Positions 7,948-16,076 are shown, numbered from the stretch's first letter. The stretch is DNA of 16,185 nt from Christensenella sp. UBA1224 (GCA_002309235.1 DBXA01000187.1:3869-20053); one strand, 5' to 3'. The notes: generated from the letters alone by a model not told the origin. Made by a program: numbers and translations.

Positions 7948-8496
7948 TCAAACCTCTTTGATACGCCAGAAACCAAGTACTGCTTTACCGTATCTTCTTT
8001 CATCAGTAAGTCTTGCCTCCGGTATTGTGTCTTCCGGCAGACTTTTTTCAGACTCCGTGACCACAATGCTGTCTTTTCCGATGAGGCTGCACCTTACCAG
8101 TTCCCTGAACACCTTGCCGTAAACATCTGTCAGCCTGTAAGGCGGATCTATATAGACGATATCAAAAACACATTTCAGACCCGGCAATATATGCGCCCAG
8201 TCCCCATGATAGACAACGCATTTACCCTCTATGCCTTTCAATGCGGTGTTTTTCTTTATGATATCCACCGCAGTACGTGATATATCGATGGCAGCCGTAT
8301 AACTTGCCCCTCGTGATAAAGCCTCGGCACAGACAGCGCCGCTTCCGGAAAACACATCCAGCAAGCAGGCTCCGGGGACATTCTGCATGAGAATATTGAA
8401 CAGCGCTTCTCTTGTCCTCTCGGCTGTCGGCCTGGTCTCAAGGCCTGTATCCGTTATCAGTTTACGGCCTCTCGCACTGCCACCTATGATCCGCAT
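7948..8496 (-). CDS. rsmD: 16S rRNA (guanine(966)-N2)-methyltransferase RsmD
   Basis: SAM-dependent methyltransferase that modifies G966 of 16S rRNA during small-subunit assembly. Translated from the ATG at 8496 it gives 182 residues, typical for the family. Seen: the family N-terminus MRIIGGSARGRKL, TRPTAERTREALFN near residues 21-34, the SAM-binding LLDVFSGSGAV, and the catalytic DPPY motif in YIDPPYRL. The frame is open 16 codons further upstream, but that part overlaps the membrane-protein gene and lacks family similarity, so the internal ATG, one base after the preceding stop (TGA T ATG), is preferred; translation is probably coupled. Confidence 0.94.
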   Translation of the reverse strand: MRIIGGSARGRKLITDTGLETRPTAERTREALFNILMQNVPGACLLDVFSGSGAVCAEALSRGASYTAAIDISRTAVDIIKKNTALKGIEGKCVVYHGDWAHILPGLKCVFDIVYIDPPYRLTDVYGKVFRELVRCSLIGKDSIVVTESEKSLPEDTIPEARLTDERRYGKAVLGFWRIKEV

Positions 8497-8497
8497 A

Positions 8498-9214
8498 TCA
8501 CACCAGAGGCTTTTGCTGCCTGGGACCTCTCTGCTTGCCCACAAGCAGCCCCCTCTTTTTCTTTACCTTTCCCCTTGCTATATCCATGATCTTCTTTTCC
8601 CTGATCTTCGGGCCCTGCAGATATCCAACGGCAGAGCACACGGGCATCACAAAGGAGAAAGGTATAAACAAAGCGTACAGAACTGCCGGTTTGCTGTCCA
8701 GCAAGGTATACAAAGGCAGCAGCGGAGAAAAGACCACTCTTGCGACCACCCGCAAAAGTACCTGTAAAGCCGGCTCATCCACAGTTTGTGTATTCTCGAT
8801 GACTGCCTCATCCAGTGCGAAGGGATCCGCATTCTCAGCTCCCGCTGCCTGTTCTATAACAGGGTAATTCGGTGAAACGATAAGGTTTACCACGGCCAGC
8901 AGGGCGAACGGCAAAGCCACCGCTATGATCACCTTCATCGCTTTCTTTTTGTCAAAGAACTCCGCTTTTGTCTCAGGATCTACATTCTTTCCTTCCGCTA
9001 TGCGCTTTTCAGCCATTCGCTCAATGCTCACGGCACGTTCGCCTGCCGCTCCGCCTTCGTTATAGCACATCAGGCTGAAACCTACGATCAGGCCGAGAGA
9101 AAGTATGATCTGCAGCCAAAGCAAATTGCTCATCATCATGAGGAACAATATGCACAGGACCATATCGGCTAAATAGTATAGATACGTTCTGCCTATAAGG
9201 CTTCTTCCCTTCAC
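8498..9214 (-). CDS. Integral membrane protein of unknown function
   Basis: Not recognised. The 238-residue protein has hydrophobic segments at about 10-28, 31-50, 94-113, 150-172 (weaker) and 178-199, so four or five membrane passes. Charged stretches lie between (residues 55-93, Lys/Glu-rich) and at the end (202-238, strongly basic with KVKKKR and many Arg), which by the positive-inside rule places the tail in the cytoplasm. Residues 115-148 form an acidic linker after the third segment, possibly outside. The start is GTG at 9214, supported by GGAGG eight bases upstream. It sits 15 bases after the formyl-THF cyclo-ligase gene and one base before rsmD, so it is co-transcribed with housekeeping genes; that says little about its job. 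Confidence 0.82.
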   Translation of the reverse strand: MKGRSLIGRTYLYYLADMVLCILFLMMMSNLLWLQIILSLGLIVGFSLMCYNEGGAAGERAVSIERMAEKRIAEGKNVDPETKAEFFDKKKAMKVIIAVALPFALLAVVNLIVSPNYPVIEQAAGAENADPFALDEAVIENTQTVDEPALQVLLRVVARVVFSPLLPLYTLLDSKPAVLYALFIPFSFVMPVCSAVGYLQGPKIREKKIMDIARGKVKKKRGLLVGKQRGPRQQKPLV

Positions 9215-9222
9215 AGTCCTAT

Positions 9223-9227
9223 CCTCC
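9223..9227 (-). promoter_or_regulatory. Ribosome binding site deciding a GTG start (membrane protein)
   Basis: GGAGG on the minus strand, eight bases before the GTG at 9214. No in-frame ATG has a comparable site, so the membrane protein begins with GTG. Confidence 0.75.
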
Positions 9228-9229
9228 AG

Positions 9230-9787
9230 TTATCTTGAAAATCTGTATAAATGATCCTCCGTCAGAAGAGCATCCATTTTCTGATCGTGCTCCTCGCTGA
9301 AAGCATCCTCCACTATCTGCATCTCGAAAGCCAGCGCTGCCCGAAAGGCGTTCGTCTTTGCAAGATATACATCGTAATAACCTCCGTTAAAACCGATGCG
9401 CCCTCCCTTTAAGTCAAATGCGAGCCCCGGAACGACAACAAGGTCTATTTCGTCAGGAGGCACTACGATACCGGTATACGGCTCCGGTATCCTCTTTGCA
9501 CCGGGCCGTAATGATCCGATATCTTCCACAGCGACAGCATCCATTGTCCTTGCCCCGGTGATCTTAGGCAGGCATAATCTCTTGCCGTCGCCCAATATCC
9601 TGCCGTTGAAGGCTGTTGTGGAAACCTCGCCGAGGATCGAAGCGTAAGAAAACACAGTCTGAGCCTTTTTATACTCCGGCATGAGCAAAAGCCTGGTAAT
9701 GATGCGGGCCGACATCTCAGCGGCCTGGATCATGCTGATCTTCTCTCTTTTTTCGATGATATTCTCCCTGATCTTCTCCTTGGACAC
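9230..9787 (-). CDS. 5-formyltetrahydrofolate cyclo-ligase (MTHFS)
   Basis: ATP-dependent conversion of 5-formyl-THF to 5,10-methenyl-THF, returning stored folate to the one-carbon pool; cytosolic, 185 residues as expected. Seen: a Lys/Arg-rich N-terminal helix (KEKIRENIIEKREK), FSYASILGEVST near 46-57 and the C-terminal signature VPGLAFDLKGGRIGFNGGYYD at about 119-139. The signature differs slightly from the usual form: Asn134 in GFNGGYYD where Gly is common, and Val140 after the Asp where Arg is common. The start is GTG, with a full AAGGAGG seven bases upstream. It is 15 bases after the ACT-domain gene. Confidence 0.93.
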   Translation of the reverse strand: MSKEKIRENIIEKREKISMIQAAEMSARIITRLLLMPEYKKAQTVFSYASILGEVSTTAFNGRILGDGKRLCLPKITGARTMDAVAVEDIGSLRPGAKRIPEPYTGIVVPPDEIDLVVVPGLAFDLKGGRIGFNGGYYDVYLAKTNAFRAALAFEMQIVEDAFSEEHDQKMDALLTEDHLYRFSR

Positions 9788-9794
9788 GCAAATC

Positions 9795-9801
9795 CCTCCT
9801 T
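9795..9801 (-). promoter_or_regulatory. Ribosome binding site deciding a GTG start (MTHFS)
   Basis: AAGGAGG on the minus strand, seven bases before the GTG at 9787. It is one of the strongest sites in the window and fixes the non-ATG start. Confidence 0.8.
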
Positions 9802-9802
9802 G

Positions 9803-10234
9803 TCAGAGAGCATTTACTTCTTCCTGCGTAAGCATCCGTATCCCGTTATCATCCAAAAGCTTTTCGGTCTGTTCAGCCGCAGATACGCGCATTATGATGA
9901 GAGCGCCTGTACCGGAATTCCTCACAAACGAGTAAAGGTATTCGACCATTATCCCGGCTCCCTCAAGCAGAGACAGCACCTGCGCAAGCCCGCCCGGCAC
10001 ATCCGGAACACAGACTGCCAGAACTTCCGTAAGCTTTACGGTGTAGCTTTCCGCCCTGAGTACATCGAACGCTTTATCCGTATTATTGGTGATGATCCGG
10101 ACGATCCCGTAGTTTTCGGTATCCGCAAGGCTGAGCGCCGCAAGGTCGATGCCGGCCTTACCGAGGGAATCCGTAAGCCTGAAAAGACTCCCCTTTGTGT
10201 TTTCTATAAAAACCGATAATTGCTTTACACCCAT
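9803..10234 (-). CDS. Tandem ACT-domain protein, probable amino-acid sensor
   Basis: Small 143-residue protein made of two ACT folds and nothing else: about residues 3-66 (KQLSVFIENTKGSLFRLTD...) and 70-138 (VLAVCVPDVPGGLAQVLSLLEGAGI...). Each half carries the loop where ACT dimers bind an amino acid (ENTKGSL and PDVPGGL). Stand-alone tandem ACT proteins commonly accompany phenylacetate-CoA ligase and iorAB genes in anaerobes, and that is the case here: it lies 37 bases after the ligase gene. A role in sensing an aromatic amino acid and modulating the ligase or oxidoreductase is inferred from this context. An AAGGAGG (10242-10248) seven bases upstream supports the ATG. Confidence 0.92.
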   Translation of the reverse strand: MGVKQLSVFIENTKGSLFRLTDSLGKAGIDLAALSLADTENYGIVRIITNNTDKAFDVLRAESYTVKLTEVLAVCVPDVPGGLAQVLSLLEGAGIMVEYLYSFVRNSGTGALIIMRVSAAEQTEKLLDDNGIRMLTQEEVNAL

Positions 10235-10271
10235 CTTCAGCCCTCCTTATCCGGGAAATCAGTGCGGGATA

Positions 10272-11585
10272 TCAGATCTTCCTGTTATCCTGCACGTGTT
10301 TTGATTTTCCCTCACTGCGGGGAAGGGATTTCGGCTCTACCAGTACGATCTTTGCCGAAATGCCGAGCGTTGATTTCATTTTCTCCCCTATTTGTCTGCC
10401 AAGCGCCTGCATGGATCCTATCATGTCCGAAAACATCTCTTCCGTGACTTCCACTCTTATTTCCAAAGTGTCCGAAGAATCCACTCTGTCCACTACCAGC
10501 AGATAATGCGGTGTGACGCCGGGAATGTTCACCAGGACGCTTTCGACCTGACTGGGAAATACATTTACGCCGCGGATCACGAGCATGTCATCCGAGCGGC
10601 CGGTGATGCGGTTCATGCGAACGAAAGACCGCCCGCAGGGACACGGCTCATCCGTAAGCGTGCAGATATCGTGTGTCCGGTATCTGAGAAGCGGCATACC
10701 CTCTTTGCCGACTGAGGAGAGCACAAGCTCTCCCTTTGAGCCCATGGGCAGCGGCTCCAAGGTATCCGGGTCTACGATCTCGGCGATGACCTGGTCCTCG
10801 TTTATGTGCATTCCATGCTTTTCAAGGCATTCGAACGCAACACCGGGGCCCCAGATCTCCGTCAGGCCATATATATCGATCGCATCAACACCCAGCAGCT
10901 GCTCTATCCTGACGCGCATCTCTTCACTCCAGGGCTCCGCGCCGAGAGCTGCTCTCCTGAGCGGGATCTGGTCTGGAGTAAGGCCCATTTCGGCCATTGT
11001 CTCCCCGAGGTAAAGCGCATATGAGGGCGTGCAGCAAAGCAGCGTTGCCTGCAGATCCCGCATCATCATGATCTGACGCTGGGTATTCCCGGCAGACATG
11101 GGAACGACCGTCGCTCCGATCTCCGTCGCTCCCTGATGCGCACCAAGCCCGCCGGTAAACAGGCCGTAACCATATGCTATCTGGACGACATCATCCTGTG
11201 TAGCGCCGACCGCTGTCAGCGTGCGGGCCATCATCTCGCACCAAAGCTTCAGATCTTTATTGGTATATCCCGCAAGGACAGGCCTTCCGGTCGTGCCAGA
11301 AGAGCCGTGTATGCGGACGATATCCTTCATCGGAGATGAAAACAGCCCATACGGATAATGGTCCCTAAGATCCGGCTTATCGATAAACGGTAGCCTTTTC
11401 AGATCCGATAGATCTTTGATATCCTCCGGTTTTACCCTGGCAGACTGCATTCTCTCCCTGTACATGGGTACATTTTCATACATTCTGCTGACAGTTGCCC
11501 GGAGTTTATGTATCTGAAGCGCTTCCAGGTCTTCCCTGGATATGCATTCGGCATTTCTATTCCAGATCAGATGCTTTTTTTCCAT
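10272..11585 (-). CDS. paaK: Phenylacetate-CoA ligase (AMP-forming)
   Basis: Adenylate-forming enzyme that activates arylacetates such as phenylacetate or indoleacetate with ATP and CoA to arylacetyl-CoA. The 437-residue length is typical of PaaK. Seen: the P-loop SSGTTGRP (95-102), DIYGLTEIWGPG with YGLTE at 239-243, RYRTHD (301-306) followed by CPCG (315-318), GRSDDMLVIRGVNVFP (329-344) and the C-terminal catalytic Lys, K427, in PRSEGKSKHV. A GAGAGG site lies four bases before the ATG. It is 22 bases after iorB. With IorAB it could load free aryl acids and reductively carboxylate them to arylpyruvates for aromatic amino acid synthesis; the opposite, degradative direction would normally use an ADP-forming synthetase. 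True substrate is not readable from sequence. Confidence 0.93.
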   Translation of the reverse strand: MEKKHLIWNRNAECISREDLEALQIHKLRATVSRMYENVPMYRERMQSARVKPEDIKDLSDLKRLPFIDKPDLRDHYPYGLFSSPMKDIVRIHGSSGTTGRPVLAGYTNKDLKLWCEMMARTLTAVGATQDDVVQIAYGYGLFTGGLGAHQGATEIGATVVPMSAGNTQRQIMMMRDLQATLLCCTPSYALYLGETMAEMGLTPDQIPLRRAALGAEPWSEEMRVRIEQLLGVDAIDIYGLTEIWGPGVAFECLEKHGMHINEDQVIAEIVDPDTLEPLPMGSKGELVLSSVGKEGMPLLRYRTHDICTLTDEPCPCGRSFVRMNRITGRSDDMLVIRGVNVFPSQVESVLVNIPGVTPHYLLVVDRVDSSDTLEIRVEVTEEMFSDMIGSMQALGRQIGEKMKSTLGISAKIVLVEPKSLPRSEGKSKHVQDNRKI

Positions 11586-11607
11586 GTTTCCTCTCTAAAG
11601 GCACAAT

Positions 11608-12192
11608 TCAGATCACCTGGGTACCCAGCTCGAAGGCTTTGAGGTTTACTTCGATGGAACGCGCAGGTACGCATTCTGAGATAGCCTTTTCCCATTCAGC
11701 GGCATCACCTTGTGTCAGCGCACAGAGCGCTCCGAGAAGGACAAGGTTGACCGCCCGCGTCTCGCCCGCTTTTTCAGCCAGCGCATACGCATCCACAAGG
11801 ATGGTATCCGCTTTTTCCTTTAAACGGGCAGGCAGATCTTCCGGATAGGCCGCCGCGCCGGTCACAACGCTCATGGGAGATATGCACTGGGTGTTGGTAA
11901 TGACCGTTCCGCCTTTTTTGAGGTAATGCAGAGCCCTCGCAGCTTCCATCAGCTCAAAGGACAGTATATAATCCGCGCAGCCGTCTTCGATCAGAGGGCT
12001 GACAGCACAATCTCCCAGTCTTATATATGTTACGACCGTCCCGCCCCTCTGCGCCATACCATGCACTTCGGAGACCTTTACGTTCGTACCTCTGTTCACG
12101 CCGAAAGCGCCGAGTATACGGCTGGCGAGCAAAGTGCCCTGTCCGCCGACGCCAACGATAACGATCGACACATTATCCATTCCAGCACGCAT
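11608..12192 (-). CDS. iorB: Indolepyruvate ferredoxin oxidoreductase, beta subunit
   Basis: Gamma-type (pyruvate/ketoisovalerate oxidoreductase) subunit that partners IorA in ferredoxin-linked conversion of arylpyruvate plus CoA to arylacetyl-CoA and CO2. About 194 residues, normal for the family. Seen: the N-terminal glycine-rich VGVGGQGTLLASRILG (13-28) and the EVHGMAQRGG motif (42-51). Start choice: the frame is open to 12219 inside iorA, but the ATG at 12192 has GGAAGG ten bases upstream and begins one base after the iorA stop; the ATG at 12180 is a less supported alternative. Confidence 0.93.
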   Translation of the reverse strand: MRAGMDNVSIVIVGVGGQGTLLASRILGAFGVNRGTNVKVSEVHGMAQRGGTVVTYIRLGDCAVSPLIEDGCADYILSFELMEAARALHYLKKGGTVITNTQCISPMSVVTGAAAYPEDLPARLKEKADTILVDAYALAEKAGETRAVNLVLLGALCALTQGDAAEWEKAISECVPARSIEVNLKAFELGTQVI

Positions 12193-12193
12193 T

Positions 12194-13930
12194 TTAAACA
12201 TTCCTTCCAACAATAGCATTGAATGCGCATGTCTGCGAACACAGGCCGCAGCCGACGCACAGTGACGGATCTATCACAGCATGTCCGTCCGCAAACGCGA
12301 TGGCCGGGCAGCCAAGCCTCATACAGGACCTGCAGCCGCGGCAGATATCCGGCTGTATATGCAGCGGATCCTTGCGGCTCTTCTTATCCAGCAGAGCGCA
12401 TGCTTTCCGCGCTATGATAACGCTGACGCCGGTTTCGGAAAGCGCGCCTCTTACTGCCGCTTCCACCTTCGCCATATCATCGGCAGGTACCGTCACAACG
12501 CTGTCCGCTTTACAGGCGCGGCACAACTCCTCCAGATCGATCCTGGTGGTAGGCTCACCGTGGATATCGAACCCTGTCGCCGGATTCGGCTGATGGCCGG
12601 TCATGCCGGTAGTGGTATTATCAAGTATGATCAGCGTAATATTGGCTCTGTTATACGATGCGCTGAGCAAAGACGTTACACCGGAATGAAGGAATGTGGA
12701 ATCGCCTATCACAGCTACAAGCTTGCGCGAATCCTCTCCCGCCCATTTTCTTGCGCGGTCAAAGCCCTGGCTCATGCCGACACTCGCGCCCATACAAAGA
12801 ACGGAATCGACAGCGGAAAGCGGTGCTGATGAACCGAGCGTATAGCAGCCGATATCACCGGTAACGGTGCATTTCAGCTTTGAAAGTACAGCATATACTC
12901 CCCTGTGGGGGCAGCCGGGGCAAAGTACCGGCGGACGCGCGGGCATACCGGGGCTTTCGATCACTTCGGGGTTGTCCAGGCCGAATATCGTCCTGATCTT
13001 TCTGCCTGAAAGCTCGCCCTGCCTGCCGGTGTCCTTCTTGCCGATATCGACACGGACGCCCCAGGAGGCGATCTGTTCCTCCATAACGGGCTCCAGCTCC
13101 TCAATAACGCAGAGCTTTCTGACTTTTCCCGCAAAATCTACGATCGCATTTTTAGGCAGCGGATTGACCATGCCGAGCTTCAGGATGCTTGCTCCGGGCA
13201 GTGCTTCACGCACATACTGATATGCCATTCCGGAGCAGATAACGCCTATTTCGCAAGACCGCATTTCCAGGCATACAAGGCCGTTATCCTCTGCGGAAAG
13301 CGCATCCATCCTTGCTTCGACCACAGGATGCCTCATTTTCGCGAAGGCCGGCGTCATAACCCACTTGGAAACGTTCTTCTGATAGTCCTTTACAGGCGCC
13401 TCCTGCCTGTCCTCCATTTGCGCCATGCTCCGTGCATGAGCGATGCGCGTGGTAGTGCGCAGCATGACCGGGCAATCGTATTTTTCGCTTATCTCAAAAG
13501 CTTTTTTCATATAAAGCCGGCATTCTTCACTGTCAGACGGCTCCAGCATAGGCACCTGCGATGCTCTGGCATGCATGCGGCTGTCCTGTTCATTCTGTGA
13601 GGAATGCATACCCGGATCATCCGCCGCTACGATGACAAGGCCTCCGTTGACGCCTGTGTAGGACAGAGTATACAAAGGATCCGCTGCAACATTGACGCCC
13701 ACATGCTTCATACAGCACAGAGCCCTTGCCCCGCCCATGGAAGCGCCTGCCGCCACTTCGAGGGCAACTTTTTCATTTGCCGCCCATTCGGCATATATTT
13801 CCGGATATTTGGATGCATATTCCGTAATTTCCGTTGATGGTGTACCGGGGTATGATGATACGAGCCTGACTCCGGCTTCCCAGGCGCCGCGAGCCGCAGC
13901 TTCATTTCCGAGCATCAGTTTTTGCGGCAT
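12194..13930 (-). CDS. iorA: Indolepyruvate ferredoxin oxidoreductase, alpha subunit
   Basis: Catalytic, thiamine-diphosphate-dependent subunit that decarboxylates indole-, phenyl- and hydroxyphenylpyruvate using CoA and ferredoxin. Read from the ATG at 13930 it has 578 residues, near the usual 580-620. Domains: N-terminal pyrimidine-binding region (LGNEAAARGAWEAG, SSYPGTPSTE, residues 7-34); CPGCPHRG (337-344); TPP-binding GDS at 409-411 with N438 downstream; and a C-terminal two-cluster ferredoxin domain with C530, C533, C536, C541 and C558, C561, C564, C568. All eight Cys are present. The frame is open 26 codons further upstream, but that part has no family similarity and crosses the promoter; GGGAAG seven bases before 13930 fits the shorter form. 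It is the first gene of the aryl-acid cluster. Confidence 0.95.
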   Translation of the reverse strand: MPQKLMLGNEAAARGAWEAGVRLVSSYPGTPSTEITEYASKYPEIYAEWAANEKVALEVAAGASMGGARALCCMKHVGVNVAADPLYTLSYTGVNGGLVIVAADDPGMHSSQNEQDSRMHARASQVPMLEPSDSEECRLYMKKAFEISEKYDCPVMLRTTTRIAHARSMAQMEDRQEAPVKDYQKNVSKWVMTPAFAKMRHPVVEARMDALSAEDNGLVCLEMRSCEIGVICSGMAYQYVREALPGASILKLGMVNPLPKNAIVDFAGKVRKLCVIEELEPVMEEQIASWGVRVDIGKKDTGRQGELSGRKIRTIFGLDNPEVIESPGMPARPPVLCPGCPHRGVYAVLSKLKCTVTGDIGCYTLGSSAPLSAVDSVLCMGASVGMSQGFDRARKWAGEDSRKLVAVIGDSTFLHSGVTSLLSASYNRANITLIILDNTTTGMTGHQPNPATGFDIHGEPTTRIDLEELCRACKADSVVTVPADDMAKVEAAVRGALSETGVSVIIARKACALLDKKSRKDPLHIQPDICRGCRSCMRLGCPAIAFADGHAVIDPSLCVGCGLCSQTCAFNAIVGRNV

Positions 13931-13976
13931 TTTCCCACTTCCCAATTTGCAGATTTTCCGTAAAGCATTATTATCA

Positions 13977-14005
13977 ATTATACATTTACCATTTCCGCTT
14001 TGCAA
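13977..14005 (-). promoter_or_regulatory. Strong sigma-A promoter of the iorA-led cluster
   Basis: On the minus strand TTGCAA (14000-14005), a 17-base spacer, then a perfect TATAAT (13977-13982). Transcription would start near 13970, giving a leader of about 40 bases before iorA. The spacing is ideal, and this is the best promoter in the window. No terminator is visible between here and the end of polC, so it may feed all eleven following genes. The 138-base gap 13931-14068 contains nothing else convincing. Confidence 0.72.
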
Positions 14006-14068
14006 CAATCCACCCGGTTTTTCATAACTGTGTCATATTAGCGGCATATAATTGAAATACATGTTCAA

Positions 14069-15166
14069 TCAGAAGCTGTCTATCACGCTCTCATCAATAC
14101 TTCTGAGCAATTCGACAGCCAGTTTCGTCGTCGCATCGAAATCGAAATAAGAAGTGATGCAGTTCATGGAGTGTATATATCTCACGGGGACGCCGGCCAC
14201 GATAACAGGTACTCCCTCCAGGGCATTGTTGATCACCGCACCGTCATTGCCTCCGCCTTCCCTGACAGCCACCTGATAACTGAGGTTCTTTTCCGATGCT
14301 TTATCCACAGCGAACCGCTGGAATCTCGGGGAGCAGATCACGGATCTGTCCATTCGTCTGAGCATCGGTCCCTTTTTCAGAGCAGTCTGGATCGCATAGG
14401 TCTCCGTAAAGGTATCATCCGCGGGACAGCCTTCAAAAGCGATGGCAATATCCGGCTTAACGTGGTTTACCGCCACCCTGCAGCCCCGCTCCCCCAGTTC
14501 CTCCTGGGTCGAGGCAGCCGCAATGATATCGCAGGGAAGCTCGACTCCTTCCAGCCTTCTGAGTGTCTCTATCATGGAGGCAACTCCTATCCTGCAGTCA
14601 AACGCTTTGCCGAACATGAGGTCATGTTCCCTGTCAAATTGAAAGCGCGACGCGGGAACGACGGGATCGCCTATCCGTATCCCGAAGTCATTCACTGCCT
14701 CATCATAAGACCGGGCCCCGATATCGATGATAAACCCCGATATTTCCGGGATGCCGCCCGCTGTCCTCTCCTCCTGGGTCATAAAATGGACAGGTTTCGC
14801 GGCTATGACGCCGGGGATCTCTTTCCCCTGCTCATTTTTAATGAGAACATCTGCCGAAGAAAAGCAAGCTCTGTTCCAGGAGCCCAACGCAACGAACCGC
14901 AGCGTACCGTTAGGTTTGACGGAATGGACCATGAAGCCGACCTCATCCGAATGCGCGTCCAGCATGATCACAGGCCTTCCGCCCTTGTTTTCCTTCCTAT
15001 ATATATACAGATTCCGCATTTTATCTTCTGTGATCCCGCCAAGGCCATCTGCGTATTTTCTGATCACATTCGTTACGTCATCCTCGAATCCGGACGGGCC
15101 GAAAGCATCGGAAAGCTCCCTGATCATCTCAAGTGACTTGTTATCGTATTCCATATTGAACCGCAT
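14069..15166 (-). CDS. M42-family metallo-aminopeptidase
   Basis: Zinc or cobalt aminopeptidase of the M42 family (glutamyl/leucyl aminopeptidases, endoglucanase-M relatives, TET-like), which trims N-terminal residues from cytosolic peptides. The 365-residue length is typical. Seen: FGPSGFED (22-29), DAHSDEVGFMV with H72, FDCRIG with D190, STQEELGERG with catalytic E222 and ligand E223, FEGCPADD with E245 in the place of the second-metal acid, and YIHS with H332: a complete dinuclear site. An AGAGGG lies very close to the first ATG, so Met5 (15154) is a real alternative start. It is 12 bases after the creatininase-family gene and probably shares its transcript; no terminator is evident after it. 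Confidence 0.92.
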   Translation of the reverse strand: MRFNMEYDNKSLEMIRELSDAFGPSGFEDDVTNVIRKYADGLGGITEDKMRNLYIYRKENKGGRPVIMLDAHSDEVGFMVHSVKPNGTLRFVALGSWNRACFSSADVLIKNEQGKEIPGVIAAKPVHFMTQEERTAGGIPEISGFIIDIGARSYDEAVNDFGIRIGDPVVPASRFQFDREHDLMFGKAFDCRIGVASMIETLRRLEGVELPCDIIAAASTQEELGERGCRVAVNHVKPDIAIAFEGCPADDTFTETYAIQTALKKGPMLRRMDRSVICSPRFQRFAVDKASEKNLSYQVAVREGGGNDGAVINNALEGVPVIVAGVPVRYIHSMNCITSYFDFDATTKLAVELLRSIDESVIDSF

Positions 15167-15178
15167 CTCCCTCTATCA

Positions 15179-16033
15179 TCATTTTCTATGGTCAGTATCG
15201 ACCTTTTCAAACGCCGAAATGAAATCGACGACATAATCCGCCATGGTATCGAGCATCTCCCTGCCCCATTCTTCGGTAGCTTTGGAAGGTTCGTCATTCC
15301 CCATGCCGTGCGCAAGCCACCCATTATCCGTTATATCTCGGATAGGACGTGGTATTGTCACCATTCCGCCTTTAAAGCAGCAGGCGTTCCAGCTGGTGCT
15401 GGGCAGCTCATCTCCCAGGTCGTTCCTGATGCACTCGCCAAGGCCGATATATTCCTTCTTGATGAGCGACGGATCCACGCCCATGACCCCGGCGGCTTCT
15501 TCAGCGCCGCCGTGTCCGCCCTTCCATTCCGGTCTCAGTTGCCCTGCGATAAGCCACCAATCCAGGCGTGCAAGACAGGCGCCTCGTCTGTAGATCTCAA
15601 GGCCCGCGTTCTCGATCGCCTTTGAGTTGCCGCCATGGCCGTTTATCACAACAAAATGCCGAAATCCGCAATCAAAGAACTCATTGAGCACCTTTGTCAA
15701 AACCCGGGTATACAATTCAGTACCTAAGGAGATCGTTCCCGCAAAACCCTTCAGGTCTTCCGTCACACCGTATGGCAATGCGGGAGCGATGATGATATCA
15801 TCACTCAGTCGCTGTTCTATACGCTGCGCGATCCCAAAAGGGATAATAGTGTCCGTCCCCAGCGGCATATGCTTGCCGTGGTTTTCGGTCGATCCCGTTA
15901 TGAGTATGATCGTATCCTTTCTTTGCAGATACGATTCCACTTCTGTATAGCTCATCTTCTCAAGAAACACGGCCGTATCCCCCTCCCGCATCTTTTTGTT
16001 GCCATTATATACCTTTTTACCGCCAAATATCAT
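15179..16033 (-). CDS. Creatininase-family amidohydrolase
   Basis: Member of the creatininase/formamide hydrolase family of metal-dependent amidases; substrates in the family include creatinine, formylaminopyrimidine intermediates and peptide-like cofactor precursors, so the reaction here is not defined. The length is 284 residues. Seen: GSTENHGKHMPLGTD (47-61) with metal ligands E50, H52 and D61, INGHGGN (130-136), and GGHGGAEEA with H174 and E177. The first ATG (16033) lacks a clear Shine-Dalgarno, as does Met15 (15991), where similarity may really begin. It is paired with the M42 aminopeptidase and diverges from a probable transporter; a joint role in using an amide or peptide substrate is only a guess. 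Confidence 0.88.
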   Translation of the reverse strand: MIFGGKKVYNGNKKMREGDTAVFLEKMSYTEVESYLQRKDTIILITGSTENHGKHMPLGTDTIIPFGIAQRIEQRLSDDIIIAPALPYGVTEDLKGFAGTISLGTELYTRVLTKVLNEFFDCGFRHFVVINGHGGNSKAIENAGLEIYRRGACLARLDWWLIAGQLRPEWKGGHGGAEEAAGVMGVDPSLIKKEYIGLGECIRNDLGDELPSTSWNACCFKGGMVTIPRPIRDITDNGWLAHGMGNDEPSKATEEWGREMLDTMADYVVDFISAFEKVDTDHRK

Positions 16034-16047
16034 CTGTTTATCGCAAA

Positions 16048-16076
16048 TTCACACAAATGGAATATCCTGTTATCAA
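16048..16076 (+). promoter_or_regulatory. Possible promoter of the plus-strand gene at the right edge
   Basis: TTCACA (16048-16053), 17-base spacer, TATCAA (16071-16076): five and four of six bases to consensus, about 35 bases ahead of the plus-strand start. The same boxes read backwards as TTGATA and TGTGAA toward the creatininase gene, which is weaker. Judged by eye only. Confidence 0.35.

Noticed and set aside
7948..8544. Longer rsmD start at 8544
   Set aside because: The extra 16 residues overlap the upstream gene and do not match the RsmD N-terminus, which begins at MRIIGGSA.
12194..14008. Longer iorA start at 14008
   Set aside because: The extra 26 codons would place the start upstream of the TATAAT box and show no family similarity.
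14033..14062. Nine-codon minus-strand frame MYFNYMPLI upstream of iorA, possible aromatic leader peptide
   Set aside because: It has no Shine-Dalgarno, lies upstream of the likely promoter and is not followed by a terminator/antiterminator hairpin.
13931..14068. GGGTGG in the iorA upstream region considered as a T-box element
   Set aside because: The rest of the T-box consensus and the stem-loop/terminator structure are absent.
14171..15136. 321-codon plus-strand open frame
   Set aside because: Antisense to the complete M42 peptidase with an intact metal site; no features of its own.
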